Source: Hirudinaria manillensis
Lineage: Eukaryota > Annelida > Clitellata > Hirudinida > Hirudinidae
Direction of reading: 5' to 3'
NCBI GenBank assembly: GCA_034509925.1
Contig: CM067526.1
Location: forward strand, 9,379,629 to 9,443,628
Length of the DNA stretch: 64,000 nt
The first letter of the stretch is position 1. Each line of letters starts with the position of its first letter. A program made the translations under genes and the position numbers. Under the pieces are notes generated by a model. The model did no database searches and was not told the origin of the DNA. It was given only the letters and a program-made list of their open reading frames with translations. This document shows positions 48,901-61,555 of the stretch, piece by piece.

Positions 48901-51900
48901 TACATTAATTAAGCAGTGCTAGACTTTAATGCATTAAATTAAGGAAAATATTTAACAACACAAGTATTTAATGCTTTTAATTATTTATTTATTTATTTAC
49001 AGAATAACATTATTACATTGCATGTACATCATGTATAACATGCATGTTATTCCCCTGCACAAAACTGATTCCAAGGACAATATCACTAACTACAGACCAA
49101 TTTCAATCTTGCCATACTTCTCCAAGTTCTTTGAAAAGGCAATCTTCAATAGAACTACATCATTTCTTAATAAATACTCAATAATTAAAGATGGCCAATT
49201 CGGATTTCGACAGAATCACTCAACTTACATGCCCATATCTCTTATCCACTCAAAAATATCTTATAAATTGGAACAAGGCCAATCAACTATCGGGGTATTT
49301 CTGTTCTTGGCAAAAGCTTTTGACACGGTCAACCATAAAATCCTGTTGGAGAAACTTCATCATTACGGCGTCCGGGATAAATGCTTGCTTTGGTTCCAGA
49401 GTTACTTATGTGGTCGAACCCAGCAAGTCTTCTTCAGCAACACCCTTTCCTCCATGCTGCCAATCTCTCTAGGTGTGCCGCAAGGCTCTATCTTGGGACC
49501 ACTGCTGTTTATAATCTACGTCAATGACATGTGTAATTCCTCTAACAGACTGGAATTCTTGTTGTTTGCTGATGACACAAATGTGTTTTTATCGGATCAG
49601 GATATCGACAGGCTATATGTCACCATGAACGCTGAACTGCAAAATGTCACAAAACGGTGCAGGGCCAACATTCTATCTCTCAACGTTAAGAAGACTGTCT
49701 ACATGCTGTTTCATAAAGCAAGAAAGAAACTGGTCCTGGAAAATTATAACATTCTTATCGGCGATATTATTCTTTCTCGTGTAGACACCTGTAAATTTCT
49801 AGGCATTTATATTGACCATCACCTCACATTCAAACATCATATCCAATATCTTACTAATAAGATTTCAAAAAATATCGGGATTATTTCACGTATCCGTCGA
49901 TATATCACTTCTACTATTGCCATCTCTTTATATTACTCATTTATATTTCCATACTTGAACTACTGCAACCTCATCTGGGCATCAAACTACTCATCTTATC
50001 TATGTCCTCTGCTTAATCTACAAAAGAGATACTTACGCATAGCCCTACGCCTGCCCTACACTGCCCATACTGAACCCACTTTTAGAAAATTCAAAATTCT
50101 CAAAGTCCATCAAATAAATTACTTCCAGGCTGGTATTTGTATGTTCAGGCACGACCATAATATGCTTCCACATTCTTTCCATAAAATCATTTCAGCACCT
50201 CCAACCTCACATCCCTACGATCTCAGACAAGCCCAGAAATATAAACCCCCCTTCTCAAAATCCAACACTTTTCTTAGATCTATTCAATGCTCAGGCCCCA
50301 ACATATACAATAAAATTCCTAGTATTATAACCCAGCATTCCAGCTTATATGCCTTTAAACATCACTTAAAAAATTTCATAATCAATTCACCATTCCACCA
50401 CTAATCCCTTTTTCAATATCCGACTTATTCTTGACACTTTACTCATGTACTACGTATCACATTTATTTATGTCGTAAACGGTTGGCCACCCAGCGGGATG
50501 TAATCCCTTCTGGCCTACTGGTGTTATTATTACTGTGCTTTTTTCATTGAATAAAGAGAATCAGTGACAATTTTTTATGCATGTACATGTTGAACATCAC
50601 ATGTAAGGGCATGGGAAATTTGAGTACATTGAACCACGATCAGCCATTGTTCTAGCAGACAATCCCAGGGGAGTTACCTCCCATTTATGGTATTATAAAG
50701 ACTGAACAATCTCACTCACTATCTTCCACGAAAGCAGACCTTTGGGAGTTCAACGTTTTTATTTCCCGTGTAAACATGAACTGGCAGCAGATCATCCGGA
50801 CAGCTCTCCGGCAGGCCACAGTTTATCCAATAGTCTCCAAGTTTAACCTGATCATCAAACAATCGAACTGAAAGAGTCTCACTCTATTAACGCTTCAATT
50901 AATTCAATGATTCTGGAATTTGTAATCGTGATTTTTAACGATGATGATGCACGAAAGAAAAATCATTAGCCGATATCCAGCCAAATATATTTATTTTGAA
51001 AGGTGAGCAATTTATCCTAACCTTGTCTTCTATTTGTGTTCTTTCAATCTTGGCCACCTGTTCATCCGAGCTGCTTTTGTTTGCTTCTCTAGTGATGCCC
51101 ACTGAAAACATGAACTAATCAATTAAAGTGAAGTAATTATCAATTGATGAAGTCATAAAAACTAAAATAATGCTTCTCTTTAGTTGTTATTACATCATTT
51201 TGAGTAATAATGACCAAAATGTCGGATATAATTTAGTAAAAAATTTTAGGCAGTAAAATGACTAACACAAATAAGAATAATTTATGATAATTAAAAAAGC
51301 ATCTTCACTGAATGGATGTCACTGAAGTTTAAATTGGTAGCACAACTAATGCAGGCATTAATAAAATGTCAGAAAAAAAACTAATTCATTCATAATTAAT
51401 TTAAATGCATCACAGATGTGGATATATGTTCTTAAAAGTGTCATCCTTTCATTTCTCTAATATTCGGTAATCTCTAATCTCGTGACTACAGAACTCCTTT
51501 TGCCACATCCAGTATTAAATGTCACTCCATCATCTGTTTGGGTCCCACAGTTTATTTTAAAGTTTCTACACATACATCTTGCCAATCTAATCTTTGTTTT
51601 TTCAAGCTGCTATGCAAACAATTAATAATTGACTCATCATAATTTTCATAGTTTAATATTCACCGAATCTGTATATTTTTTCAAATTATTAAATTGTAGG
51701 ACATCCACCAGCAGGAGTACTCGCTTAGGACGATCAGACATAGTTTGCCTATTGCTTAATTTTCCTTCGTAAGTGCACGCACTTGAATTCCTTATTGTTT
51801 TATCTCGTGTTCAGCACATTTTCTGTGATTAGTTTGACTTTTTTTATTGATTCCCAAATAAAGATAAGGCATGTAAACAATGTTATGTAAGCAAAAAAAT

Positions 51901-54900
51901 TCAAAGATCAGAGCATCATGTAGTGTTTCCAACTAGTATGACTTGTGATATAAAGTGTAATAAAAATCTGTCAATAAGTAACTAACGAGGAACAGAAAGA
52001 CATCCCTCAATGAATGCTTCTCCTGCGTATACCTCACCATCCTGTCTCTTTACCAACTATAAAAGCAAAATTTGGCTGTCCATAATTTAAAAACCACATA
52101 AAGAGACCATAAAAAAAATTAGCATAAAATATGCTACATTCATAACTGACTCATTATCAAGTTTTAATCTGATGGCTTTCTACCAATAACAATAATAACA
52201 ATGATATAAAAATATCATGCCATAGGTTACTTCCTTAGAGGGAATAATTCCTTTCAGGCAACCTTGGTTTCACTATTATATTTTGTTCTTTTCCAATTTG
52301 TGTGGTGTTGTTAATTTTGGTGTCTCCAAAAAGATGAATAAATAAATAAAAATCAGAAAAGATTTAGGAAATCACCTGTTCAATAGCTTTTGAAGGAGGT
52401 ACCAGGTTTTGCTGGCCAATCATGACGAATGCATCTCGGAATTCGAGGTTACTCACGAATTCGCTGCCGAAAGACCGCATCAATTGCTTGGTGGCTGAAG
52501 ATAGACTGGCCATGCGAAAATGACACAAATGATTGAATGAAATGATGTACACGAGTATGACAAATTGTTATGTAAAAAAAGTAAAAATCTGATTATCTGA
52601 TAACATTATTGATTCCAAGCAGCAAAACATCAAAAGGGAACAACTCACTGCAGTGAAGCTTCATTTGCACTCGAGAGGAGGACAATGTCGTGAACATCCA
52701 CACCCAACTTGAGGTATCTCTGCAGGATCTCGTCTGCTCAACAAGAAGATGACCTCAATTGAACATTTCAAAGAACTGCATAGTCCCTTGGATTCAATTT
52801 ATTATTTCTGCTTTTTTATTGAAACTCATTGAAAAAACCTAATTGCAAATTATAACTCAGAAGAAGACAAGAATCTGACCTAAGGGAAAAAAAACTGCAA
52901 GCAGATTTTATAGACACCAATTTCTAACAAAATTCATATCATAAGAATCAATAATAATCAATCATAAGAAATAAACTTGAATGTAGAATATTAAAAATAT
53001 GCCAATGCAATCATCACAAACCATTTTCATGAGTGTCAAATGCCCTAACATCATCCACATTCATTGAATTTCCTGCAGAACAAAGTGAATCCTAACTAAA
53101 CAAAAACTTTGTTTTTGTTAATAGTTTGAATTTATAAAAAATCTAAAGCAGAGGTATTCAACCTCGAAGTGTCCTGCCAAGGGGTATGCAATGGACTTCT
53201 TCACAATTATGTTTAGTTATGATGTTTTCTTAATGCCAACTGATCATATATAGAAACTATATAAGCCAATCAATGGACTTAACTGCACTGGAAGCATATT
53301 ACATTCACAAGTTTACCATGATTTATTTCATGAATTCAGATAAAATTTCAGCAGAATTTGTAATAAAAAATTGGAAATATTTCAACTTCATTAGGCATCA
53401 TCTTTAGTTGCTTAGCAGTCAGATAGATTTAGTGTCAGTTGTTTTTTTGTTAGATCAGATCCAAATAACTGAAAAAGAGCATCCAATTGCTTTCATGAGC
53501 ATTTTCAATAAAACCATTAGAAAGTCAAATTCTGAAATGGAGAAGCCCATTCAATTCGCTACATAAATCAGATTCCAGATTCTTTCACAAAAACTGGTGA
53601 TGCAAAGATGTTTTTTATTTTTAATGTTAAATAAATGTTTGCTTGAATTTAATATAGTTTCTAGTTTGTGGGAATAGATAATGAATAGATAGTGGGAATA
53701 AATAATGAAATGCATTCTTATTTGCATAGAACTGCATATTGACTGGGTTTTGACCTATAAAGAAAGTATGATTAAATGATGTTCGTGTTAATAGACCTAA
53801 ATAATGTCCAAAACACTTCAAATTTGGCAACAATATTGTCCATAAAAGGAACAAAATCAAATTTTATCTTTATTACAAAAAAATAATAATAAAACACCTA
53901 ATAATATATATATAACGTTAAAAACTATTAACTAATGATTTCTGAAGGATCTTACTCTCATTCAGTTGGCTTAAAAAAGTTGTGGTTGAATATCTTTGTT
54001 TCATGTTTTAAATGAAGTTATGAATAGCAAGATTATAAAGGAAATGAACATTAGTCAAGCAATTTTAAGCTAATCCATTATTCGTTTTATTCAATTATTA
54101 TTCAGTTTGTTGAATGCAATAAATAATTAATTAAGATTTATCATTAAAAACACCATTAGGGTTCCATAATTAATGGAATTGATTGCTGTAGTGGCCATCA
54201 CAAAATCAAGAATCAAATCAGAAAGAAACATATGTAAATGTCAACCAAGAGATGTAGAAAAACAAGCCATGAATTCTGTTCCACAAAAATTCACTAACCA
54301 TTTATCTTGACCAAATTTATTCCTCTTTTGCCATTATGTTTTTCAGGGGAAAAAATTCTGAATAAAGAATAGAAAGGTGATATTATTTTTTTTATTAGAT
54401 ATTATTCCAAGAGTTGTGTATCGCCATCAAAAAGGTATATAAAGTATAAGATACCATGTTAACCTTCTTTTTCTTTTTTTTTTACAATATTTGAGGTATT
54501 TTATTATCTCTTGACAGCTACAACCCTTTAACTGGCTTTACTGAAAACATGCTTAATTCAGCCTTCCTTTAGAAAGGATTTATGCCTTATTAAACAATAA
54601 AATTTTTTATCACTTCTTAGTTTACCTTTAGAATTCCTTAATGAACCTGATACCATCTGAAGGTACTTTTTAATAAAACTGACGTTTAGTGTCACTATCC
54701 AAGGGCTCTCCATTTTGCAGAATGGGTATCAAGTATTACATATAATGACTGTTGCAATTACTGCCAAGAATGCAAGAATATTATGCATTAGGCTAATCTG
54801 CAATACTAAAAATTATTACTTAAAATCAAACACTATTAAATATCAGAATTGTAATTGTAATCACACCAGTTCATTTGTAGAGCATTCTGAATGTGCTTTT

Positions 54901-57900
54901 CCATTTATATTTATGGCACTCCTCCATGACAACTTTTGGCAGTAAATCTGAGTTGCAAACATGACATACCACAACTGTTGCTGACAACATTGCATGCAAG
55001 AACCCAACCATCTGAGCTGACTCAATCTGTCTGCCCATTTACACAGCGTTATCACGTCGAGGTGCTTTGTGATGGTGCAGGCTGACTATTAAATGAGACA
55101 TGTAACTCTGTTGCCCTTGTGTTGCCTTTTAGCATCTCATGCAGTCATTATATGCATTTATACATCTTGCAGCCCAGAAAATAAGCTCATGTTAGAATGA
55201 TGTTTACTTTCTTGGATTCTGATTACAAAAGCAATCTGTCTTAAAATCTTGCCAATTTAAAATTGAAAGTATTAAACTTCCTTTCCTAAAACAAATTCAA
55301 CTTTCTGAATCATTGACATCCTGGTCACAGTTTTGACTGAGTTAAGTGAATCAAGAATTACATTTCTTTTATACATTTTTTCCCATTACATTACAGGGAA
55401 AAAATGTCATATATTCAGGCATTTCTGCTTCAAAATATGCAAATACTGTGGGAAGGAAACCACCATTGCCCATAAAAAAAATGTTGAAATTAGCCATTTA
55501 TAAATAATAAGAATGTAATAATGATTTCTAATAACAATAACAGGCATAAATAGAATCCTTCATTACCTATTATCACAGAGCATTTTTCACACCATGTTTC
55601 ATACCATAAAACCTCAGAAAAGATAACACACAAATAGAATTTGTGAGTCAATTAATAAGAATGAATTAAAATTGATCAATGACTCTCATATAAATATTTT
55701 CATGAATTTCATATAAAAGTTTGAATCTAATAAACCTGAAAATTCATGCTCCATGGCATTTCTGTTTGATCTTTTCAACTTTAGGTTTCCCAAAGTTTTA
55801 TTCAAAATATCACAAGTTATTTATCTCAGTATAATGAAATTGTGAAATTTGTAAATCTAATGTGTTTCATTACACCATTATGTCATATGAAAAGTTGGTC
55901 CACACAAATCAAGAACATATTTAGAACATTATCATCAAATTATATAATGTGCCTGTGCCAAAATTAAAAAGCACATTGCAAATGATAACGACAATTTAAT
56001 TCAAGCTTTAGAAAATGAAATTAATTATGATATAAAACAGGAAACACTAAAGTTTTATATGATTAGATTGTTATTTTTTAAAAATTTAACAAACTGCAAA
56101 GCAATACCCAGATATCATTGTTGTTGCTGCTATTCACTCAACTTGAACTACTAATAATACAAGCCATTGATGCATTGATGTACTTTTTCTTAATGCCTAC
56201 CATAAGAAGTTGGTTCTACTTATCTTGCTAGCTATAAGCTGTTTTAAAATCACTGGTGAGGAAAATTAACATCATCATAATTTACTAGATTTTAAAACTA
56301 ATTATTCAAAATATGATTTCTTTAATGCTCAATATTGCTCATAACTAAGCTTGAGTCGATGGTTAGAAACAATAACATCAATTTAATTCAAATAAAATAC
56401 AGGAAAATGTTATCAGTTTACAAATTTAAGCTCTTTTGACTATTACTCTATATTGAGAATTTGAAAAAAGTTATAGTTCAGTTTAAACAAACTTTATGAT
56501 TAAATCTTCTTCAATTTAAAAAATATATTAATAAATAATTTTATTGAGATTTTACATGAAAGAATTGGACACTCACACATATCCATTAAAGCAAATGGTA
56601 GGCTGGCCATCACTACCTACACCAGACTTCAATAAGTATGAGTATTGTCCAGCAATGCATGATGTGGGCTGTCCACAACTGCTGTTTCTTACAAGGACTA
56701 AAAAAGAAAGATCAAAAGGTGAAAGAAACTGAGGTAGTTGCTTTGCCAAATGGCATGCCTTACAAGCAGAAGTCAAACAAACAAACCTTCACCTTCAGGA
56801 TTTCTAAGCTCATTTGCTGATCCATCTAAGTAAATAAAAAAGATTCTAACTAATTACTTTGCTTCTAATTAAATATTAGGGTCATTTTTCTTGTCTGTGG
56901 CTGTTTGGCCACGTTTCCATACAAGTATTTAGAAAAGTGAGGATCTATGAATGGTAATATTGTTGACAGAAATGATGACGTGATATTTCATTAGATTATT
57001 TTATTATACCTCGATAAATACAAAAACACGACTGCTGCTGTTAATGATTAAACAATTCCGACCTGAACTTGAATGGCTCTTTTGAACAACCCCGTTGAGG
57101 ACGTATGAGTCCAGCAAGAAGACCGTAAAAAGCACACTTAACACCCATATGGAAAGATTTCTACAACCTTTCAATAAATTTAATGTGTAGGTTAATTACA
57201 TTTTAATATTATGTATATTATTACATTTTATATAACTAATGTAATGAATGAAGGATTGTAATTGTTATTAATATAGTATTATTGTGACATGACAACATCA
57301 TTTAGTGTTTCATTCGAAACTTTAATGATATGATTTTAAACTTAAAAAATAACTTGCTAATTAATAAAAATCAATTATATATGAGATAAACTTAATGAAT
57401 ATCTAATCAGCTCAATGTAAATTACAACATGAATTAAATGAATGTGAATTTAATAACTAGCAAATACATATATAAATTATAATGATTGAACTTTTTCACA
57501 ATCCATGTATTTTACACCTTAACTAAGCAAATTTAATTTCAAAACTGCCACAATATACCATTCTTAATCTTTATTCAACTTTATTATCTACATATAGTTA
57601 ATGTTTATATAGGACAGATGTATATTTAATGTCTTAACAGATGAGAAAATTGATCAAAATAAAAAAAAACTGTTTGAAGACTATGCAACTCTAAATGAAA
57701 AAGATTTACAAGTAATTTGAACTACAGGTTTGTTGTAAGTATTCGAAGCTTGCAGGGTTGGAAAAAAGTGGTTTGTTTAACTAATACTTTGAATATCTAA
57801 GGGCCTTTGCAATTAATAAAGCGAAAATTTAAGTCACATTCTAACCGAATTTCAGTGTTTAAATTTGTGAACCTACTTCCAAAATATTTTACAATACACC

Positions 57901-57934
57901 TTCTGTGGATCCGCGTCAATATCATTGGCCTCAT
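41621..57934 (-). CDS. POMGNT1-like type II membrane protein: two ILEI/FAM3-type stem domains plus GT13 domain
   Basis: About 25 exons, roughly 819 codons: 57900-57934, 57010-57160, 56793-56825, 56577-56697, 54299-54357, 53022-53072, 52649-52733, 52376-52505, 51987-52056, 51022-51101, 50730-50847, 48651-48773, 47906-47990, 47580-47706, 47273-47360, 47062-47157, 46661-46737, 46480-46573, 46082-46131, 45628-45754, 45209-45341, 44844-44987, 42727-42873, 42446-42571, 41621-41729. All phases agree except exon 2 to 3, where one base or a micro-exon is unaccounted for. Order: signal anchor (LSIWVLSVLFTVFLL), Cys module (SCGQPTSC...ICFNG), ILEI-1 (GKRGINLVKIN...FRDAFVMIGQ), Cys module (NCGLPESC...VCF), ILEI-2 (GRGISVVSID...FRDVWIFVGK), GT13 (KTPIVLIPG, FLEEEVLPAADLLSFF, MLIPDVSRTIRREY). 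Human POMGNT1, a Golgi enzyme extending O-mannose on dystroglycan, has a single stem domain. The metal-site and WDWDMW motifs are altered here, so activity is doubtful. Confidence 0.8.
43800..43885 (+). mobile_element. LINE tail fragment in an intron of the POMGNT1-like gene
   Basis: Matches the extreme C-terminus of the LINE at 28880-29690 (PSLELFKCLKTHLFRKS; compare PSPELFE). It is followed by an AT-rich 3' stretch. Only the last few dozen codons remain. Confidence 0.6.
44255..45157. repeat. Perfect 25-base inverted repeat flanking an exon
   Basis: 44255-44279 is the exact reverse complement of 45133-45157, about 850 bases apart. The arms flank exon 44844-44987 of the POMGNT1-like gene. 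They could be the ends of an old inverted-repeat element, or could pair in the pre-mRNA around the exon. Confidence 0.65.
45469..45506. repeat. (AAT)n microsatellite
   Basis: About twelve AAT units; a second, shorter run lies at 45882-45912. Both are in introns of the POMGNT1-like gene. Confidence 0.85.
46826..46930. repeat. Dispersed repeat with TTTATATAGCGC core, copy 1
   Basis: CATTTATATAGCGCTCC followed by TCATGAGGACACTCGTGGC and CAGTGTGAG matches the repeat at 61559 onward and, more weakly, at 54898 onward. It lies in an intron of the POMGNT1-like gene. Confidence 0.6.
48960..50560 (+). mobile_element. CR1/L2-like LINE reverse transcriptase, antisense in an intron
   Basis: An intact 477-codon frame (48971-50404) covers the RT domain from VIPLHKTDSKDNITNYRPIS to the element's C-terminus (IYNKIPSIITQHSSLYAFKH). 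The motifs include GQFGFRQNHST, LGVPQGSILGPLLF and the FADD box (FLLFADDTNVFL). Motif A reads GVFLFLAKAFDTVN: the aspartate expected before L-KAFD is phenylalanine, so the enzyme should be dead. The endonuclease is missing (5'-truncated). The 3' UTR contains a CCACCCAGCGGGATG segment and ends near AATAAAGAGAATCAG at about 50556. Still-open frame suggests a fairly young insertion, on the strand opposite to the host gene. Confidence 0.88.
53148..53220. mobile_element. Possible hAT-like terminal sequence
   Basis: CAGAGGTATTCAACCTCGA resembles the CAGNGGTTCTCAACC start of many hAT miniature elements. No second end was identified. Confidence 0.25.
54890..55090. repeat. Dispersed repeat with CATTTATAT core, copy 2 (two units)
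   Basis: Two units, starting near 54898 and 55036. The first shares GAGTTGCAAACATGACAT, ACAACTGTTGCTGAC, TGCATGCA and ATCTGAGCTGACT with the 61559 copy. Lies in a POMGNT1-like intron. Confidence 0.55.
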
Positions 57935-58596
57935 GTTGCATTAAATTGTAAATAGATCAGTTTCTATAAATTTCTCGTACGATATTTCATACAAAATAAG
58001 AAATATAAATAAAAGTAAATGTATATGTCATCAATAAATAATTCGATCCAAAACAAATCAGTTGAAGCCCCTCCTAAAAATCCAATAACTAAGCCCAAGT
58101 CTGAGGCTACGAACGCCAGTGATACACGGGGATCAACATACATGTTATGAATATGAATAGAAGGTGTGTAGTTAAACACTTATATTTTGGTATTTTGTGT
58201 GAACATGGCACTTAAATAATTACTTTATAAAAAACTGATAACTATAAGAATTATAAAAATGAGAAACAAAAATAGCTGAATCGATCATTTTCTTTATCTA
58301 TAAATTGGATTACTTCCATTTTCTTTGCTACATTTTATTTTTTTTTAGATTGTACAATCTTGATAGATTTCAGTTTTTGGTTTTGTTTAGATCAGATCTT
58401 TAATATAAGGTATATTTCGGTGAACTGGTTTTTAATCTTTTGCGAATAAGGTTTTTCGGCTAGTCGAAGTTTGTGTTTGGGTGTTGGGTAGTGATACACG
58501 CAATAACATTAATAAGAATAACGACTAAAATATGTTTTGACAATATATTGAAAATTTTTGTGATTGGGTTGTTTCATCATTCTTAAAGGTTGAAAG
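57935..58596. other. Divergent promoter region between the POMGNT1-like gene and SMIM15
   Basis: AT-rich spacer, with the two genes transcribed away from each other. A 41-codon plus-strand frame at 58027-58152 overlaps a hydrophobic minus-strand frame at 57964-58179; neither is recognisable. 58300-58596 probably contains the SMIM15 5' UTR. Confidence 0.45.
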
Positions 58597-58830
58597 ATGT
58601 TCGAGTCTTGGGACTGGCGCAAGATGCTCATGGACATAATTGTTTATGCTGGCACAGAGCCTTGGTCATTTGTTTACTACGTACTTCTTTTCTTGTCTCC
58701 ATTTTTCCTTGTTAGCGCTTATCTATCTTATCATCTAGCCAAACAGATTGAGGCTAAAGAAAAAGAAAAGAAAAAGAAGCTGAGAAAAGAGTCGAATATT
58801 TCCAAAGCAAGAAGGCAGAAAACTGAATGA
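58597..58830 (+). CDS. SMIM15: SMIM15, small integral membrane protein 15
   Basis: A single-exon 77-codon frame. It starts MFESWDWRKMLMDIIVYAGT, has one transmembrane segment (about residues 25-45, FVYYVLLFLSPFFLVSAYLS) and a long charged coiled tail (HLAKQIEAKEKEKKKKLRKE, then SNISKARRQKTE). The layout and the LAK-IEA-EKE-KKK and NI-KA-R signature match vertebrate SMIM15 (74 residues), a conserved protein of unknown function. An acceptor-like TTCTTAAAG just before the ATG suggests an upstream non-coding exon. AATAAA is at about 59244. Confidence 0.85.
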   Translation: MFESWDWRKMLMDIIVYAGTEPWSFVYYVLLFLSPFFLVSAYLSYHLAKQIEAKEKEKKKKLRKESNISKARRQKTE

Positions 58831-59982
58831 AGCCTAAGCATAATTCTACTTTGATTGAATTGATTGATTCCATTCAAACTCTCACTGTAGTACAATCAGT
58901 AAATAATGCAGTAAGTGCATTAAATAATGTTTAATGATGATATTGTCTGAGTGCCTGGTTCTGACTCAAAATAATAAGTATGAGAACTTGTAAATGCTTT
59001 ATCTTGTGTGTACTTTACCCACATCTTATTTTTACAAATGTGAATGGTGTTTCCATGATTCTGCTGACATTCCTGAAGTGACCTTATGTGGCTCTGAGTG
59101 ATCATGTGTTTCTCTGAATTAAGTGAGTTAATGTTGGCTATGGATTCTCTGTCAGTTACTTTATGCTTGAGACATATGGATAATTGGATAAGTGTGGCTA
59201 TTAATTATAGTGTCGTGACTCATGTTTTCTGATTAAAAGTTAAATAAAACGAAAAATTCTGATCTGTGTCTTCAAGAGGCTCCAGTTAGTGAAGGGATGG
59301 TTTGACTTGTCTGTCAAAGGGTCATTTAAAAATTATTTGGTCGGTATCTCAGACCCTTCTGTATTTATGATAATGAGTTTCCGTTGGTTCTGTTTCTGTT
59401 AATCTACACTCGATTTTATGGTAAACTTTAAATTTATATAAATTGTAGGTTGGTTTGTGCTTCTCAGGCACCAGTTTTTCTCTGGGAGAATTGACCTCTC
59501 CCCAAGAGGTGTTGGGTGTCCCTGCTAGGCCTACCCGCACATCTTTAAATAATTTCAAATTTTTAAAATTGATTTTTCTAAAAAATTGACTAACATAAAG
59601 TCTCATAAATTAAATCCTTAATCGACATTTCCTGACAATTATCCAAGGGCAGCTCGTTCCTGCATAATTGCAGGAAGTCTTACCCTTGATCTTTGGGGAA
59701 ATTTGGCAATTTCGGTTCGTCGATAAGTTAAAGCTGCGAAGCAATATTTCGAGAAGAGTGATGTTGGACTTTGGGTTTGTGTGGGAGGTATGTGTTTTTT
59801 TTGTGCGAGAAACGAAAACCTGTAAAAGAAAACTCGCAAAAAAAACTTGCTTCTAAAGGTCTATTCTTTATTGTCCAGCTACCCAATTGAGGCCATATTT
59901 AAATCTTTTACTGTGGTCGAAGTGTTTTTGGTGATTTCGATTTTGTGGTTGACTTTTGAAGTTGTATTTAACCAAGTTAAGA
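58831..59982. other. Spacer after SMIM15
   Basis: SMIM15 3' UTR, then AT-rich DNA. 59640-59980 is open in several frames (for example LLSSYPIEAIFKSF onward at about 59870), and could contain the 5' leader or an extra exon of the next gene, but no frame is convincing. Confidence 0.4.
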
Positions 59983-60677
59983 ATGGAAATTGCATCGACT
60001 ATTGGAGAAGAAGTGGAATCGTTTACGTTATTGATCAAGGTATTTTTTTTATAGAAATAATCTCTCTATAAGTTGTGTTTATCAGTTCAAAGAAATATAC
60101 GAGCATAATATAGATTAATGATAGAAAAAATACAATTGTAACATTGGAAAAAACCGCTTATACAATGTTATCAGAATTTACCAGAGGATCAGTGTGTAAC
60201 CTCGTCAGAGTGTTTGCTGGATTTCATAAAAAGATTGACTTGGCAAGAAAATGTTGAAATTAATGAGGCTGGATCTAATAGTTACTTTGTTCAATTTATA
60301 AATGTCCCAACAGGTTTGAAAAATTTAAATTCTCTCAGAATTACCAGTTTGCCTGCACATTTAAAATTTTAGATGTGGAGGAAGTCATGCACCAGTTGAA
60401 ACAAGAAACGTTCAGGGGAGCAATATTAGAAGTCACTCAAGTTAAAAAAATGAGGAAGCTATATGTGGCTAATCTCAAAACAAATATACAACAAATTGAA
60501 ATATGTTTGTATTTGGAACAACCTATTTTTGTGCCACCATCATTTGAAGGTGACTACAGAGTTGAGGTGCTCCACATAAATAGACAAAAGAAGTTTGCTC
60601 TTGTTAAAATCCCTGATGAGGCAGGTCAGAAAGCAACAATTTCAATTTCATCGATTTTATTTGAATTGTATGCATGA
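59983..60677 (+). CDS. Unrecognised protein, three exons, 166 codons
   Basis: Exons 59983-60039, 60175-60313 and 60373-60677 join in phase with good GT-AG sites (GTATTT, TTATCAG, GTTTGA, TTTTAG). Start MEIASTIGEEVESFTLLIK, then NLPEDQCVTSSECLLDFIKR, FVQFINVPTDVEEVMHQLKQ, RKLYVANLKTNIQQIEICLY and FVPPSFEGDYRVEVLHINRQ, ending ISISSILFELYA. It alternates charged helical segments with beta-like strands. No signal peptide or membrane segment. I recognise no family. An upstream exon cannot be excluded. Confidence 0.6.
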
Positions 60678-61555
60678 CCAATTTATTATTGATTAAACAA
60701 ATTTGTTGTAATTGATGTCATAATTTGGATAAGGATTGTATTATGGTTTCACCGAGATGAAATTATTATTAACAGTGTGAAGTTGGTTATTTGTGACATT
60801 TGTGTTATTGATGAACCTATAAAGAACTTCCTGGATGTTTGTCCAGTTTAAGGTCGTATATATAAATGACTGACGATAAATCTTATTTTGGTTTCTTTTT
60901 CGGAGTCACCTAAGGGGAAACTGACAGTTAGGGAGGGGGTATTCTGGCAATCACACTTATATTTGCATTACCAAACTGGGTGCCAGAAACCATTCAAGTT
61001 TATAAATCTAAACCTAAACCTGAAAATGAATGCATAACATTAATAAATGAATGGGGGTTTAACATATCTTCACTATTTCTTGCTATGTTTTTAGCTATTA
61101 TATGATGTCCTTGTATTTTGGTATTGCAATTTCAATTCAGATATTTCTGATTATTTAAATAAAATTTAGATTGACAAAAAGAGTTGAATCAAGTCTAACA
61201 AAAGAATCAGGAACCTCACTGAATTATAAAAATTAAAGTTTTCATTTAGCTAGCTAAACTCAGATACCATTAATAAACTAATATGTTAACATTAGTTAAA
61301 CAAGAAAGATTTATTCTCAACCCTTAGATATTGGCTTATATACCAGTGTCCAACATAGTGACATACTGGGTGAAAATTTGAAAATATCTGAATACCAATG
61401 CAAGGCAAAAGCAAGAAATGCAAACCAATCAAAGACGAGACGGGGATCGAGAGGCAAAGGATTTGTTAAGAGACAAAAGTCACCCGGTGGTAAGATGTTG
61501 TTTTGTAATTTTATTTGTATGTAACTTATGTATCACTGTAGGCATAGCTTCAGAG
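60678..61555. other. Intergenic, no gene seen
   Basis: 3' flank of the 166-codon gene and AT-rich spacer leading into the dispersed repeat. No coding pattern. Confidence 0.5.
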
